Part shown: one piece after another, positions 27,267 to 35,344 of the stretch
Layout of the letters: the number at the start of each line of letters is the position of its first letter
Position numbering within the stretch: the stretch's first letter is position 1
DNA from: Chitinophaga pinensis
GTDB lineage: Bacteria > Bacteroidota > Bacteroidia > Chitinophagales > Chitinophagaceae
Direction of reading: 5' to 3'
Length of the DNA stretch: 64,000 nucleotides
Assembly: GCA_943333125.1 (NCBI GenBank)
Contig: CALQSB010000001.1
Location: forward strand, 62,001 to 126,000
Position numbers and translations under genes: made by a program
Notes under the pieces: generated by a model
Databases searched by the model: none
Seen by the model: only the letters and a program-made list of their open reading frames with translations
Told to the model about the DNA's origin: nothing

Positions 27267-28130
27267 ATGCCGGTAAAAAACATTCTGGTTACAGGTGCAA
27301 ATGGACAGTTGGGTAACGAATGCCAAACGCTTGCAAAAAAATTTACAGACACCAATTTCATTTTCACTGATGTTGCCGAATTGTCTATCACTGATCAATC
27401 GGCAATTGAATCAATATTTTCAAAAAATAATTTCGATTACTGCATAAATGCGGCTGCTTATACAGCAGTTGATGCTGCTGAAAATGATTTTGAAGCAGCT
27501 AATACTATCAATGCTACTGCGGTTGGGTATTTAGCAGCAGCCTGCAAAAAATATCATTGTCGTTTGATTCACATTTCAACAGATTATGTATTCGACGGAG
27601 AAAATCATAAAGGCTATAATGTAGAGGACCAAACATCGCCTGTTAATGTATATGGTGCCACTAAATTAAACGGCGAAAAATTAGCATTGGAATGGAATCC
27701 TAATTCTATAGTAATTCGTACTTCATGGGTGTATAGTTTTCATGGAAAGAATTTTGTAAAAACCATGATGAAATTAATGCAGGAAAAATCCGAAATCAGT
27801 GTAGTTGCAGATCAGATAGGAAAACCTACTTATGCAGCAGACTTAGCCGATGCGATTTTTAAAATTATTTTTTCGGGAAAAACATTTGAACCGGGAATTT
27901 ATCACTATGCCAATCAGGGAATTATTTCCTGGCATGAATTTGCATTGGCAATAAAGGAGATTGGTGGTTATTCATGCGTGGTTAATCCTATTCCATCTTC
28001 AGCGTATCCTGTTCCTGCAAAACGTCCGCATTATTCAATTCTGCTTACAGATAAAATTGAACATACCTTTGGTATTCAAATTCCAAACTGGAAAGACAGC
28101 TTGCAAAAATGCATGATGTTGTTTCAGTAG
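27267..28130 (+). CDS. rmlD: dTDP-4-dehydrorhamnose reductase
   Basis: The 287-residue SDR catalyses the last step of dTDP-L-rhamnose synthesis with NAD(P)H. Motifs: GANGQLG at 10-16, NAAAYTAVDAAE, STDYVFDG, catalytic Tyr129 and Lys133 (YGATK) and RTSWVYS. The C-terminal KRPHYSILLTDK is also characteristic. 17 bp after rmlC. Confidence 0.93.
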   Translation: MPVKNILVTGANGQLGNECQTLAKKFTDTNFIFTDVAELSITDQSAIESIFSKNNFDYCINAAAYTAVDAAENDFEAANTINATAVGYLAAACKKYHCRLIHISTDYVFDGENHKGYNVEDQTSPVNVYGATKLNGEKLALEWNPNSIVIRTSWVYSFHGKNFVKTMMKLMQEKSEISVVADQIGKPTYAADLADAIFKIIFSGKTFEPGIYHYANQGIISWHEFALAIKEIGGYSCVVNPIPSSAYPVPAKRPHYSILLTDKIEHTFGIQIPNWKDSLQKCMMLFQ

Positions 28131-28157
28131 AAAAAATTTTCCATTTATAAAATACCG

Positions 28158-29360
28158 ATGAATTTATTTTCCATTAAAAGCCGAATCATTGTAACCTGCA
28201 GTAACCGACTTTCCCCATTTCTTCAGCAGGAAATTTCAGCAATTGGTTTTACTCCTATCAGAATATTCAAAACAGGAGTTGAACTGATGGGCGATTTACA
28301 GGATTGCATAAAATTAAATTTACATCTTCGGAGTGCAAGTCAGGTGCTTTTTTCAATTAAAGAATTTACTGCTTATAATGCTACTGATTTATATAAGGAA
28401 CTCATGAATATAGAGTGGGAAAAAATAATTCCTGCAAAAGAATATTTTTCTATAACCAGTAATGTAACCAACGATACTATTACCAATAATTTATTTGCCA
28501 ATGTAAAAGTAAAGGATGCTATTGCAGATCGTTTTCGTGAAAAAACAGGAGAGCGGCCTAATTCGGGACCAGAGTTAAATGCCGTGGTTGTGCATTTATA
28601 CTGGAAAGAAAGTGTTGCAGAATTATTTTTAGACACCAGTGGAGAAACTTTATCTAAACATGGCTACAGAAAAATTCCCGGTAAAGCACCCATGCTGGAA
28701 TCTCTGGCTGCTGCTAATTTACTGGCATTGAAGTGGGATAGGAAATCAGCTTTTATCAACCCCATGTGTGGTTCTGGAACTATTGCTATTGAAGCGGCGC
28801 TGCTGGCAACTAACCGGAAACCCGGATTGTATAGAAATAATTATTCGTTTATGCATTTATGTGACTATGAGGAAAGTTATTATGATAAATTTTATAAGGA
28901 GTTAGAATCTCAGGTCATTGATCATGCAGGAATAAAAATTATTGCTTCAGACATCAGTGAAGATGCCATTAATATTTCAAAAGTAAATGCAGGCATTGCT
29001 GGAGTAGAAGAAATGATTGATTTTGAATGCTGTGATTTTGCAGATACAACCATTCCTGAAAATACGGAAGGCGTAATTTATTTTAATCCTGAATATGGCG
29101 ACAGACTCGGTGTAGAAATTGAATTGCAGGAAACATATTCACGAATGGGAGATTTTTTGAAACAGAAATGCAAAGGTTATTGGGGATATATTTTCACCGG
29201 AAATTTAGAACTCGCTAAAAAAATCGGATTGAAGCCCAAAAGAAGAATTGAATTTTACAATGGCAAAATTGATTGCCGATTGTTTGAGTATGAGTTGTAT
29301 GCGGGGACGAGAACAGCCACACCCCTGCCACGGCAGGCAGGCCCAACCCCTCTTCAATAG
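28158..29360 (+). CDS. THUMP-domain class I RNA methyltransferase (RlmL-N / YpsC type)
   Basis: The 400-residue protein has an N-terminal ferredoxin-like/THUMP region (about 1-155), then a SAM-dependent methyltransferase with NPMCGSGT at 201-208. These proteins methylate 23S rRNA guanine at N2. The catalytic motif reads NPEYG at 310-314 instead of the common NPPYG, so position 3 differs. Natural family members end near RLFEYELYAG. Here about 13 further residues (TATPLPRQAGPTPLQ region) are encoded by an intergenic repeat that also supplies the TAG stop. It starts 27 bp after rmlD and is probably transcribed with it. Confidence 0.87.
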   Translation: MNLFSIKSRIIVTCSNRLSPFLQQEISAIGFTPIRIFKTGVELMGDLQDCIKLNLHLRSASQVLFSIKEFTAYNATDLYKELMNIEWEKIIPAKEYFSITSNVTNDTITNNLFANVKVKDAIADRFREKTGERPNSGPELNAVVVHLYWKESVAELFLDTSGETLSKHGYRKIPGKAPMLESLAAANLLALKWDRKSAFINPMCGSGTIAIEAALLATNRKPGLYRNNYSFMHLCDYEESYYDKFYKELESQVIDHAGIKIIASDISEDAINISKVNAGIAGVEEMIDFECCDFADTTIPENTEGVIYFNPEYGDRLGVEIELQETYSRMGDFLKQKCKGYWGYIFTGNLELAKKIGLKPKRRIEFYNGKIDCRLFEYELYAGTRTATPLPRQAGPTPLQ

Positions 29361-29412
29361 AGAGGGGAGATGCACCCTCAATCCCCTTCAAGGGGGAAAT
29401 GTACAAAATAAA

Positions 29413-29441
29413 AAACCGCCCTTCAGAAAGAAAGACGGTTT
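29413..29441. terminator. Terminator-like hairpin, unit 1
   Basis: AAACCG (29413-29418) pairs with CGGTTT (29436-29441), with partial pairing inside. A-rich flanks on both sides. Imperfect relative to the copy at 29541-29569. Confidence 0.55.
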
Positions 29442-29540
29442 CAAAAAAAATAAAAAACATATTTTGAGATTTTCCTCCTCTTTATTGGAGAGGGGGGAGC
29501 CCCTCAATCCCCGCAAGGGGGAAATGTAAAACAAAATAAA

Positions 29541-29569
29541 AAAACGCCTTTCAGAAAGAAAGGCGTTTT
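29541..29569. terminator. Bidirectional intrinsic terminator, unit 2
   Basis: Perfect 12-bp stem AAAACGCCTTTC/GAAAGGCGTTTT (29541-29552 with 29558-29569) with loop AGAAA. Lies between the convergent THUMP methyltransferase and icd genes. Confidence 0.85.
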
Positions 29570-29634
29570 CGAAATATAAAAACTTATTAGGAGGATTCTC
29601 CCCTCTCTATTGGAGAGGGGTTGGGGGTGAGGCT

Positions 29635-30867
29635 CTACATCCCCATTCTCTTCTTCAAATTTTCATCAATAGCATCCAAAAATTCTTCGGTATATAAATA
29701 ATGATCTCCGTGAGAAACTTTATTACCATGAATACAAACCGCTAAGTCTTTTGTCATTTTTCCGCTTTCAACGGTTTCAATACAAACTGTTTCAAGTGCA
29801 TTGCAGAAATCAATTAATGGTTGATTGCTGTCTAACTTTCCACGAAAGGCCAGGCCTCTTGTCCATGCAAATATTGAAGCAATGGGATTGGTGCTTGTTG
29901 GTTTTCCAGCTTGATGATCACGATAGTGGCGGGTTACCGTTCCATGAGCTGCTTCTGATTCCATAGTCTTTCCATCAGGAGTAACCAATACAGAGGTCAT
30001 CAAACCTAAAGAACCAAAACCCTGAGCTACGGTATCACTTTGTACATCACCATCATAATTTTTACAAGCCCATACGAAATTACCATTCCATTTTAAAGCG
30101 CTGGCTACCATGTCATCAATCAAACGATGTTCGTAGGTAATGCCTGCAGTTTCGTAAGCAGCTTTAAATTCATTTTGATATACTTCTTCAAAGATGTCTT
30201 TAAATCTTCCGTCGTATTTTTTAAGAATAGTGTTTTTTGTAGATAAATACAATGGCCATTTTTTGCTTAGTGCCATGTTGAAACAACTGCGGGCAAAACC
30301 ATAAATACTTTCATCAGTATTGTACATAGCCATTGCCACGCCATCTCCTTTGAAATTATACACTTCAAAAATCTGAGCCTCACCACCTCCTTCAGGAGTA
30401 AACGTCATGGTTAACTTTCCTTTTCCTTTAATAACGGTGTCAGTTGCACGATATTGATCACCAAAAGCATGACGACCAACAATAATTGGTGCAGTCCAGT
30501 TGGTTACCAAACGTGGGACATTCTGCATTACAATCGGCTCTCTGAAAACAGTACCATCCAAAATGTTACGAATCGTTCCGTTAGGACTCTTCCACATTTG
30601 TTTTAGGTTGAATTCTTTTACGCGAGCCTCATCAGGAGTAATGGTAGCACATTTAATGCCCACGCCGCAAGCTTTGATGGCATTAGCGGCATCTATAGTT
30701 ACCTGGTCATCGGTTTTATCGCGATACTCCATACCCAAATCAAAATATTGAATAGGAACTTCCAGATAAGGAAGAATCAATTTGTCTTTAATGAATTTCC
30801 AGATGATACGAGTCATCTCATCACCATCTAATTCAACTACAGGATTGGTTACTTTTATTTTTGACAT
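29635..30867 (-). CDS. icd: NADP-dependent isocitrate dehydrogenase, eukaryotic (IDH1/IDH2) type
   Basis: The 410-residue enzyme oxidatively decarboxylates isocitrate to 2-oxoglutarate. Signatures: [11 protein letters not shown] near the N-terminus, [32 protein letters not shown], and [20 protein letters not shown]. The Arg-His pair in TVTRHY corresponds to the NADP-selecting residues of human IDH1. The ATG complementary to 30865-30867 is chosen, since the upstream in-frame ATG (30918) precedes the promoter element at 30886-30893. It lies 126 bp downstream of a second, unrelated-subfamily IDH gene. Confidence 0.94.
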   Translation of the reverse strand: MSKIKVTNPVVELDGDEMTRIIWKFIKDKLILPYLEVPIQYFDLGMEYRDKTDDQVTIDAANAIKACGVGIKCATITPDEARVKEFNLKQMWKSPNGTIRNILDGTVFREPIVMQNVPRLVTNWTAPIIVGRHAFGDQYRATDTVIKGKGKLTMTFTPEGGGEAQIFEVYNFKGDGVAMAMYNTDESIYGFARSCFNMALSKKWPLYLSTKNTILKKYDGRFKDIFEEVYQNEFKAAYETAGITYEHRLIDDMVASALKWNGNFVWACKNYDGDVQSDTVAQGFGSLGLMTSVLVTPDGKTMESEAAHGTVTRHYRDHQAGKPTSTNPIASIFAWTRGLAFRGKLDSNQPLIDFCNALETVCIETVESGKMTKDLAVCIHGNKVSHGDHYLYTEEFLDAIDENLKKRMGM

Positions 30868-30885
30868 TTTTTCGAATTTGAGTGG

Positions 30886-30893
30886 CAAATTTA
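30886..30893 (-). promoter_or_regulatory. -7 element of icd
   Basis: TAAATTTG on the minus strand, full TAnnTTTG match, 18 bp before the chosen ATG. It suggests icd has its own promoter separate from the IDH gene upstream. Confidence 0.45.
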
Positions 30894-30916
30894 GGGTAAA
30901 GTTGGCATTTATTTTC

Positions 30917-30990
30917 ATTGTTTGGTGTTTGGTCGCTACGCTTGTTTGGTGTTATTTATTTTAAGCCGAAACACCAAACACCAAACAATT
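30917..30990. repeat. ACCAAAC-type repeats, inverted
   Basis: A run of TGTTTGGTGTTTGGTCGCTACGCTTG (in pieces, 30919-30945) faces AACACCAAACACCAAACA (about 30968-30986). The core ...CAAGCGnAGCGACCAAAC... recurs on the other strand at 39958-39980. Related copies are at 38660-38678, 44990-45000 and 50796-50845. Confidence 0.65.
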
Positions 30991-30993
30991 GAA

Positions 30994-32259
30994 CTACAAA
31001 TTCCTCACCACTTCATCCCCATATTCACTGGTTTTCAATAAAGTTCCTTCTTTTAAAAGATTATAAAAGTCTATAGTGACTGTTTTATTTCTTATTGTTT
31101 TTCCAACCGCGTTGGTAATTAATTCAGCAGCATCTCTCCATCCCATATATTCCAGCATCATTACACCGCTTAAGATTAGGGAAGAAGGGTTCATGGTGTT
31201 GGTGTTTGCAAATCGGGGAGCGGTTCCATGAGTAGCTTCAAAAACAGCATGGCCAGTGATATAATTGATGTTTGCTCCCGGAGCAATTCCAATGCCTCCA
31301 ACCTGAGCGGCCAATGCATCGCTGATATAATCGCCATTTAAATTAAGTGTGGCAATAACACTGTAATCTTGTGGAGCTAATAAAGCCTGCTGCAAAAAAT
31401 TATCGGCTATAGCATCTTTTATGATTACTTTTCCGCCCATGCTGCTGATACGCATTTCTTCATTAGCAACCGCTTCGCCACTTTCTGCTTTTGTTTTTTC
31501 CCATTGATGCCAGGTGTACACATTTCCGGCAAATTCTCTTTCAGCCAGTTCATAGCCCCAGTTTTTAAAAGAACCTTCAGTGTATTTCATAATATTACCT
31601 TTATGAACAATGGTTACAGAGGGTAATTTATGTGCTATGGCATGTTGTATTGCAGATTTGATAAGTCTTTCACTGCCATCTTTACTCACCGGTTTAATTC
31701 CGAAAGAGGTAGTTTCGGGAAATCTTAGTTTTTTAACATGCATTTCGTTTACTAGAAAATCAAGAAGCATTTTTGCTTCAGGAGTTCCTGTCATGTATTC
31801 GATACCGGCATAGATATCTTCTGTGTTCTCTCTGAAAATAATCATGTTCACTTTTTCGGGATGCCACATAGGTGAGGGCGTACCTTCAAAATATTTCACG
31901 GGTCTCAGACATACATACAAATCGAGTTCCTGACGTAGGGCCACATTTAAACTTCTGATTCCACCGCCAACGGGGGTTGTTAATGGGCCTTTTATGGATA
32001 TCATAAAAGATTTAAAAGCATTCATGGTTTCTTCAGGCATCCATTCTCCGGTCTTGTTAAAAGCTTCTTCACCAGCAAGTACTTTTAGCCAGTTTATTTT
32101 TCTATTACTGCCATAGGCTTTTTCTATGGCGGCATTAAAAACATGAACACTGGCTTTCCAGATGTCTGGTCCAATACCATCTCCTTCTATAAATGGAATC
32201 GTTGGTTGATCAGGCACATTCAATTTGCCATTTATTCCCATCGTTATTTTTTGTTGCAT
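30994..32259 (-). CDS. icd: Isocitrate dehydrogenase, bacterial (E. coli Icd) type
   Basis: The 421-residue protein starts [16 protein letters not shown], aligning with the E. coli KITLQNGKLNVP N-terminus, so the ATG complementary to 32257-32259 is chosen over one 81 bp upstream. It has [12 protein letters not shown], the substrate/regulatory loop [13 protein letters not shown] (with the Ser phosphorylated by AceK in E. coli), [14 protein letters not shown] and HGTAPRFAN. Residues matching E. coli NADP contacts are changed: Lys344-Tyr345 to Arg-Phe, Val351 to Met, Tyr391 to Ile and Arg395 to Asn. Cofactor use is thus uncertain. It precedes the eukaryotic-type icd on the same strand. Confidence 0.92.
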   Translation of the reverse strand: MQQKITMGINGKLNVPDQPTIPFIEGDGIGPDIWKASVHVFNAAIEKAYGSNRKINWLKVLAGEEAFNKTGEWMPEETMNAFKSFMISIKGPLTTPVGGGIRSLNVALRQELDLYVCLRPVKYFEGTPSPMWHPEKVNMIIFRENTEDIYAGIEYMTGTPEAKMLLDFLVNEMHVKKLRFPETTSFGIKPVSKDGSERLIKSAIQHAIAHKLPSVTIVHKGNIMKYTEGSFKNWGYELAEREFAGNVYTWHQWEKTKAESGEAVANEEMRISSMGGKVIIKDAIADNFLQQALLAPQDYSVIATLNLNGDYISDALAAQVGGIGIAPGANINYITGHAVFEATHGTAPRFANTNTMNPSSLILSGVMMLEYMGWRDAAELITNAVGKTIRNKTVTIDFYNLLKEGTLLKTSEYGDEVVRNL

Positions 32260-32276
32260 AACATTAATATTGAGGA

Positions 32277-32284
32277 CAAAAATA
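32277..32284 (-). promoter_or_regulatory. -7 element of the E. coli-type IDH gene
   Basis: TATTTTTG on the minus strand, full consensus, 17 bp before the chosen ATG. It supports that start over the in-frame ATG at 32340. Confidence 0.45.
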
Positions 32285-32346
32285 CCAATTGTTTTTTGAT
32301 GTGCTTGTTTTATAAACACCTCAAAGCATAAGTGTTTCACACAAAA

Positions 32347-32371
32347 AATCCCGACTATTTTAGCCGGGATT
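32347..32371 (-). terminator. Intrinsic terminator after the T9SS repeat protein gene
   Basis: AATCCCG/CGGGATT (32347-32353 with 32365-32371), extended by CTA/TAG past one mismatch, then a T run on the minus strand. It lies 41 bp past the stop at 32412. Confidence 0.8.
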
Positions 32372-32411
32372 TTTTGAATATAATGAGTTGAGTTATTTAA
32401 TTACTCATAAA

Positions 32412-35234
32412 TTAAAACTTCACAATTTTTTCTGATTTAATTCTTACTTCAGAAGCATCAATTAGATCGAGATAATAAATACCTGCAGGTAATTTAGAGA
32501 TATCTAAATGAGCATTTAAAGTAACACCATCAGAAACAAATTCATTGTTGTAAACTCTTGAGCCTTTAGCATCAAAAATAATCACTTTGAATTTTGTTGA
32601 AATGCCACGTACTTTATCAGAATAATAGATTTCAAAAGATCCTTTGTTTGGATTAGGACTTACGAAAGCTGAAGCCAATGAACGAATGGTTAAATTTAAG
32701 GTAACAGTAGAATCGCAGTTTAAATAATTTTGTCCAACCCAAGTGTAAGTACCAGTGGAAGTATAAGTAGCACCGTTCCAAGTAAAGCTACCGGTTGTAT
32801 CAATGGTAACCGTACTGCTTGATGTAGGTAATATTTCAACAGTGATTGTAGCACCCGTTCCACATTGTCCGTTATCTGGAACAAAAGTATATGTGGTAGT
32901 ATTGGTGTTATTAACATCAGGAGTCCAGCTTCCTTGAATACCTTCTAATGAGGTAGTTGGAAGGCTAAATGTACTGCCGCTGCAAACTGGTGCAAGTGGT
33001 GTGAATGTAGTAGTAAGAATAGGGTTCACAGTAACGGTCATAGTTGTAATAGTTGCGCATTGACCGGCATCTGGAGTAAATGTATAAGCTGTTGTATTCA
33101 TGTTATCAATTACAGGAGTCCATTGTCCAGTAATATTCTCATTTGAAGTAGTTGGCAATGTGAAACTACCACCTTCGCAAATCGGATTTACTTGTGTGAA
33201 AGTTGGAGTCTGGATTTGGGTAACAGTAACAGTCATGCTTGCTGTAGTATAACAAGCAGCAGTATTAGTAGGAGTAAATGTGTAAGGGGTTGTTGCCGCA
33301 GTATTAATAACAGGAGTCCATAAACCATCAATTCCGTTGTTTGAAGTTGTAGGTAAAGTAAATGAACCACCAGCACAAATACCCGCAACCTGATCAAAAG
33401 TAGGAGTGATGTTTGGATTAATAGTTAAATGTAAAGTGTCTGCGCTGCAGGCTCCATTTGTATGAATGTAAGTGCCACTTGTAGTATAAGTAGTTCCATT
33501 CCATAAAAATGATCCGCATGCAGTTTCAGTTGTTGCGTTGTTGACTGTAGGGAATACAGTAACAGTCATGGTTGCCGTATTTGCACAAAAGCCTAATCCT
33601 GGAGTAAATGTATAAGTTGTTGTATTTAAGTTATCAATTGCAGGATACCATGTTCCACCGATAGAATTATCAGATGTAGTAGGCAGTGTAAATGAACCGC
33701 CTGCGCAAATTGGAGGAACCTGCGTAAATGATGGTGTAACAGGATTTTCGCAACCAGAAAATACATTGATATCATCCAATCCAAATGCAGTGCCATATTT
33801 ACTAACACCTTCAAATCCAAGTTGAACTAACTGTCCTGCATAAGCGGTTAAATCAATACTATCTTTTTTCCAGGCATATAATGTCAAACTTGCATCGGGT
33901 CTTTGGAATCCGCCTAGTCTTGTCCAGGTTAAACCTTTATCTGTAGATACAGAAACGTATAAACTATCTGCAAAAAGATTTGCACCACTTGAATAAGCAC
34001 TGTCATGACTCATCCAGAAACTTACTTTAGCTGGGAAACCGGTTACCAACTGAACACATTTGCTGTACAATCTGCTTTCTGTACCATCTAATGCATTCCA
34101 GCTGTCAAATAAATAATATTTAGTACCCGGAGCTCTTGGGGTTAATGAATCTGTTGTAGGGTGAGAAGCATTTCCATATTTTCCTGTTTTTAACAACCAT
34201 GATTGATCCAGGTTTATCATTTTAGCGTAAGGAAATACTGCTAAAGGAGTTGCTTCAGCATTTTCAATTAAAGGAAAAGCAGAAAGCACTTCAGAAGTAT
34301 TTGTAGTAGCTTTCAAGGTATCATTGTTGGAATTTTCATCATTTGCCAATGTTACTTTAGCTGTATCATTATTTATACCCGCATTGTTTAAATTGATATT
34401 AGTAAATGAAATAGTTTCAGAAGCTCCTGGTAAAATTTCAGCAGCATTAGATAATGTACCATTGAACGTATTTGCACCGCTGATTTTTAAATTTACAGAT
34501 GCAGCACCAGCAGCAATATTAGAAGTTCCAGAGTTAGTTACCACAATTCCTATATTTTGAGAAACACTGTAACAAGATACAGCAGGATTTTCAATAGCTG
34601 TTAATGCAGCGTCAACTGCATAAAAATGCGTTAAATCAATTGCTGGTCTGTAAGCTGTAGTGGCTAATGCGGCAGACAAAGTTGTTCCATTGTATCTTCT
34701 AGATGAAGCTACGGTTGGAACAGGAGTCGCTGCTTGATTGTTTGCAGTGTTGAATACGAAACCTGCATATAAACTGTTATCATTTCTTTCAATCAAAATC
34801 TGTAAGTTACTTCCTGCAGTTCTGGTAAATGAAGTAGTCAGGCTAATTGGATTAGCCCCAACTATAGATGGCGAAAAAGTACCATCATAAACTAAAGTAT
34901 AGCCAGTGGTTGTATAATTACCAGCAGTAAAAGTAGTTGTTGCGGCTGGTACATTTTGCATCCATATTTTAAATGAAGTTATAGGCGTAGGACCTCCTAT
35001 TGCAGATGCGTAGTAGCTGATTGAATTGATTGCGGTTCCCGCAGTTATGAAATTACCGGCACCGATTTCTGCATCGGTGTATATGGATTCATCAACATGA
35101 TAATTACTTCCACCAATAACAACGTTACCACTTGTGCCATTTCCAGTAGTTCCGTTAAAAATAGTTACCGATTGGGCAATAGCACCAAAGGAACAAATAA
35201 AACTCATGAACAATAAAAAGTAAATTTTCTTCAT
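32412..35234 (-). CDS. Large surface protein with internal repeats and T9SS sorting domain
   Basis: A 940-residue secreted protein with Sec signal peptide (MKKIYFLLFMSFICSFGAIA). About 30-200 is a beta-rich domain. About 330-500 resembles a MAM-like/jelly-roll segment (PAKVSFWMSHDS...LYVSVSTDKGLTWTRLG...FGLDDINVFSGC). From about 500 to 845 come two repeat types. Type A (CAGGSFTLPTTS...W.P.N...TTTYTFTP) occurs four times, near residues 508, 616, 684 and 751. Type B (CGSFLWNGTTYTTSGTY, TGSFTWNGATYTSTGTY) occurs twice, in the order A-B-A-A-A-B. A type A sorting domain (about 855-940, VSPNPNKGSFEIYY to KSEKIVKF) ends it. Function unknown; adhesin-like architecture. No catalytic motif seen. Confidence 0.85.
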   Translation of the reverse strand: MKKIYFLLFMSFICSFGAIAQSVTIFNGTTGNGTSGNVVIGGSNYHVDESIYTDAEIGAGNFITAGTAINSISYYASAIGGPTPITSFKIWMQNVPAATTTFTAGNYTTTGYTLVYDGTFSPSIVGANPISLTTSFTRTAGSNLQILIERNDNSLYAGFVFNTANNQAATPVPTVASSRRYNGTTLSAALATTAYRPAIDLTHFYAVDAALTAIENPAVSCYSVSQNIGIVVTNSGTSNIAAGAASVNLKISGANTFNGTLSNAAEILPGASETISFTNINLNNAGINNDTAKVTLANDENSNNDTLKATTNTSEVLSAFPLIENAEATPLAVFPYAKMINLDQSWLLKTGKYGNASHPTTDSLTPRAPGTKYYLFDSWNALDGTESRLYSKCVQLVTGFPAKVSFWMSHDSAYSSGANLFADSLYVSVSTDKGLTWTRLGGFQRPDASLTLYAWKKDSIDLTAYAGQLVQLGFEGVSKYGTAFGLDDINVFSGCENPVTPSFTQVPPICAGGSFTLPTTSDNSIGGTWYPAIDNLNTTTYTFTPGLGFCANTATMTVTVFPTVNNATTETACGSFLWNGTTYTTSGTYIHTNGACSADTLHLTINPNITPTFDQVAGICAGGSFTLPTTSNNGIDGLWTPVINTAATTPYTFTPTNTAACYTTASMTVTVTQIQTPTFTQVNPICEGGSFTLPTTSNENITGQWTPVIDNMNTTAYTFTPDAGQCATITTMTVTVNPILTTTFTPLAPVCSGSTFSLPTTSLEGIQGSWTPDVNNTNTTTYTFVPDNGQCGTGATITVEILPTSSSTVTIDTTGSFTWNGATYTSTGTYTWVGQNYLNCDSTVTLNLTIRSLASAFVSPNPNKGSFEIYYSDKVRGISTKFKVIIFDAKGSRVYNNEFVSDGVTLNAHLDISKLPAGIYYLDLIDASEVRIKSEKIVKF

Positions 35235-35344
35235 AATAATTGTTTAAAGGTAAATTGATATTATATTATACTATTTTTAAAAATCAAGTGTAAAATTATT
35301 GTATTTATGAATACAATAATTTTTTTAAATTAATTTTCATTGGA

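Larger units (their letters stand above)
29343..29632. repeat. Tandem composite repeat between convergent genes
   Basis: Two units of about 125 bp (29372-29496 and 29498-29620) each hold, in order, a GC-rich CCCTCAATCCCC...GGGGGAAATGT element, an A-rich linker, a terminator-like hairpin and a second GC-rich element (TCCTCTTTATTGGAGAGGGG or TCCCCTCTCTATTGGAGAGG). A reverse copy of the second element (29343-29370) overlaps the 3' end of the THUMP methyltransferase gene. The units are clearly related but diverged. Confidence 0.75.

Noticed and set aside
29215..29529. Short frames on both strands over the 3' end of the THUMP gene and the repeat
   Set aside because: They read through GC-rich repeats and terminators and have no independent support.
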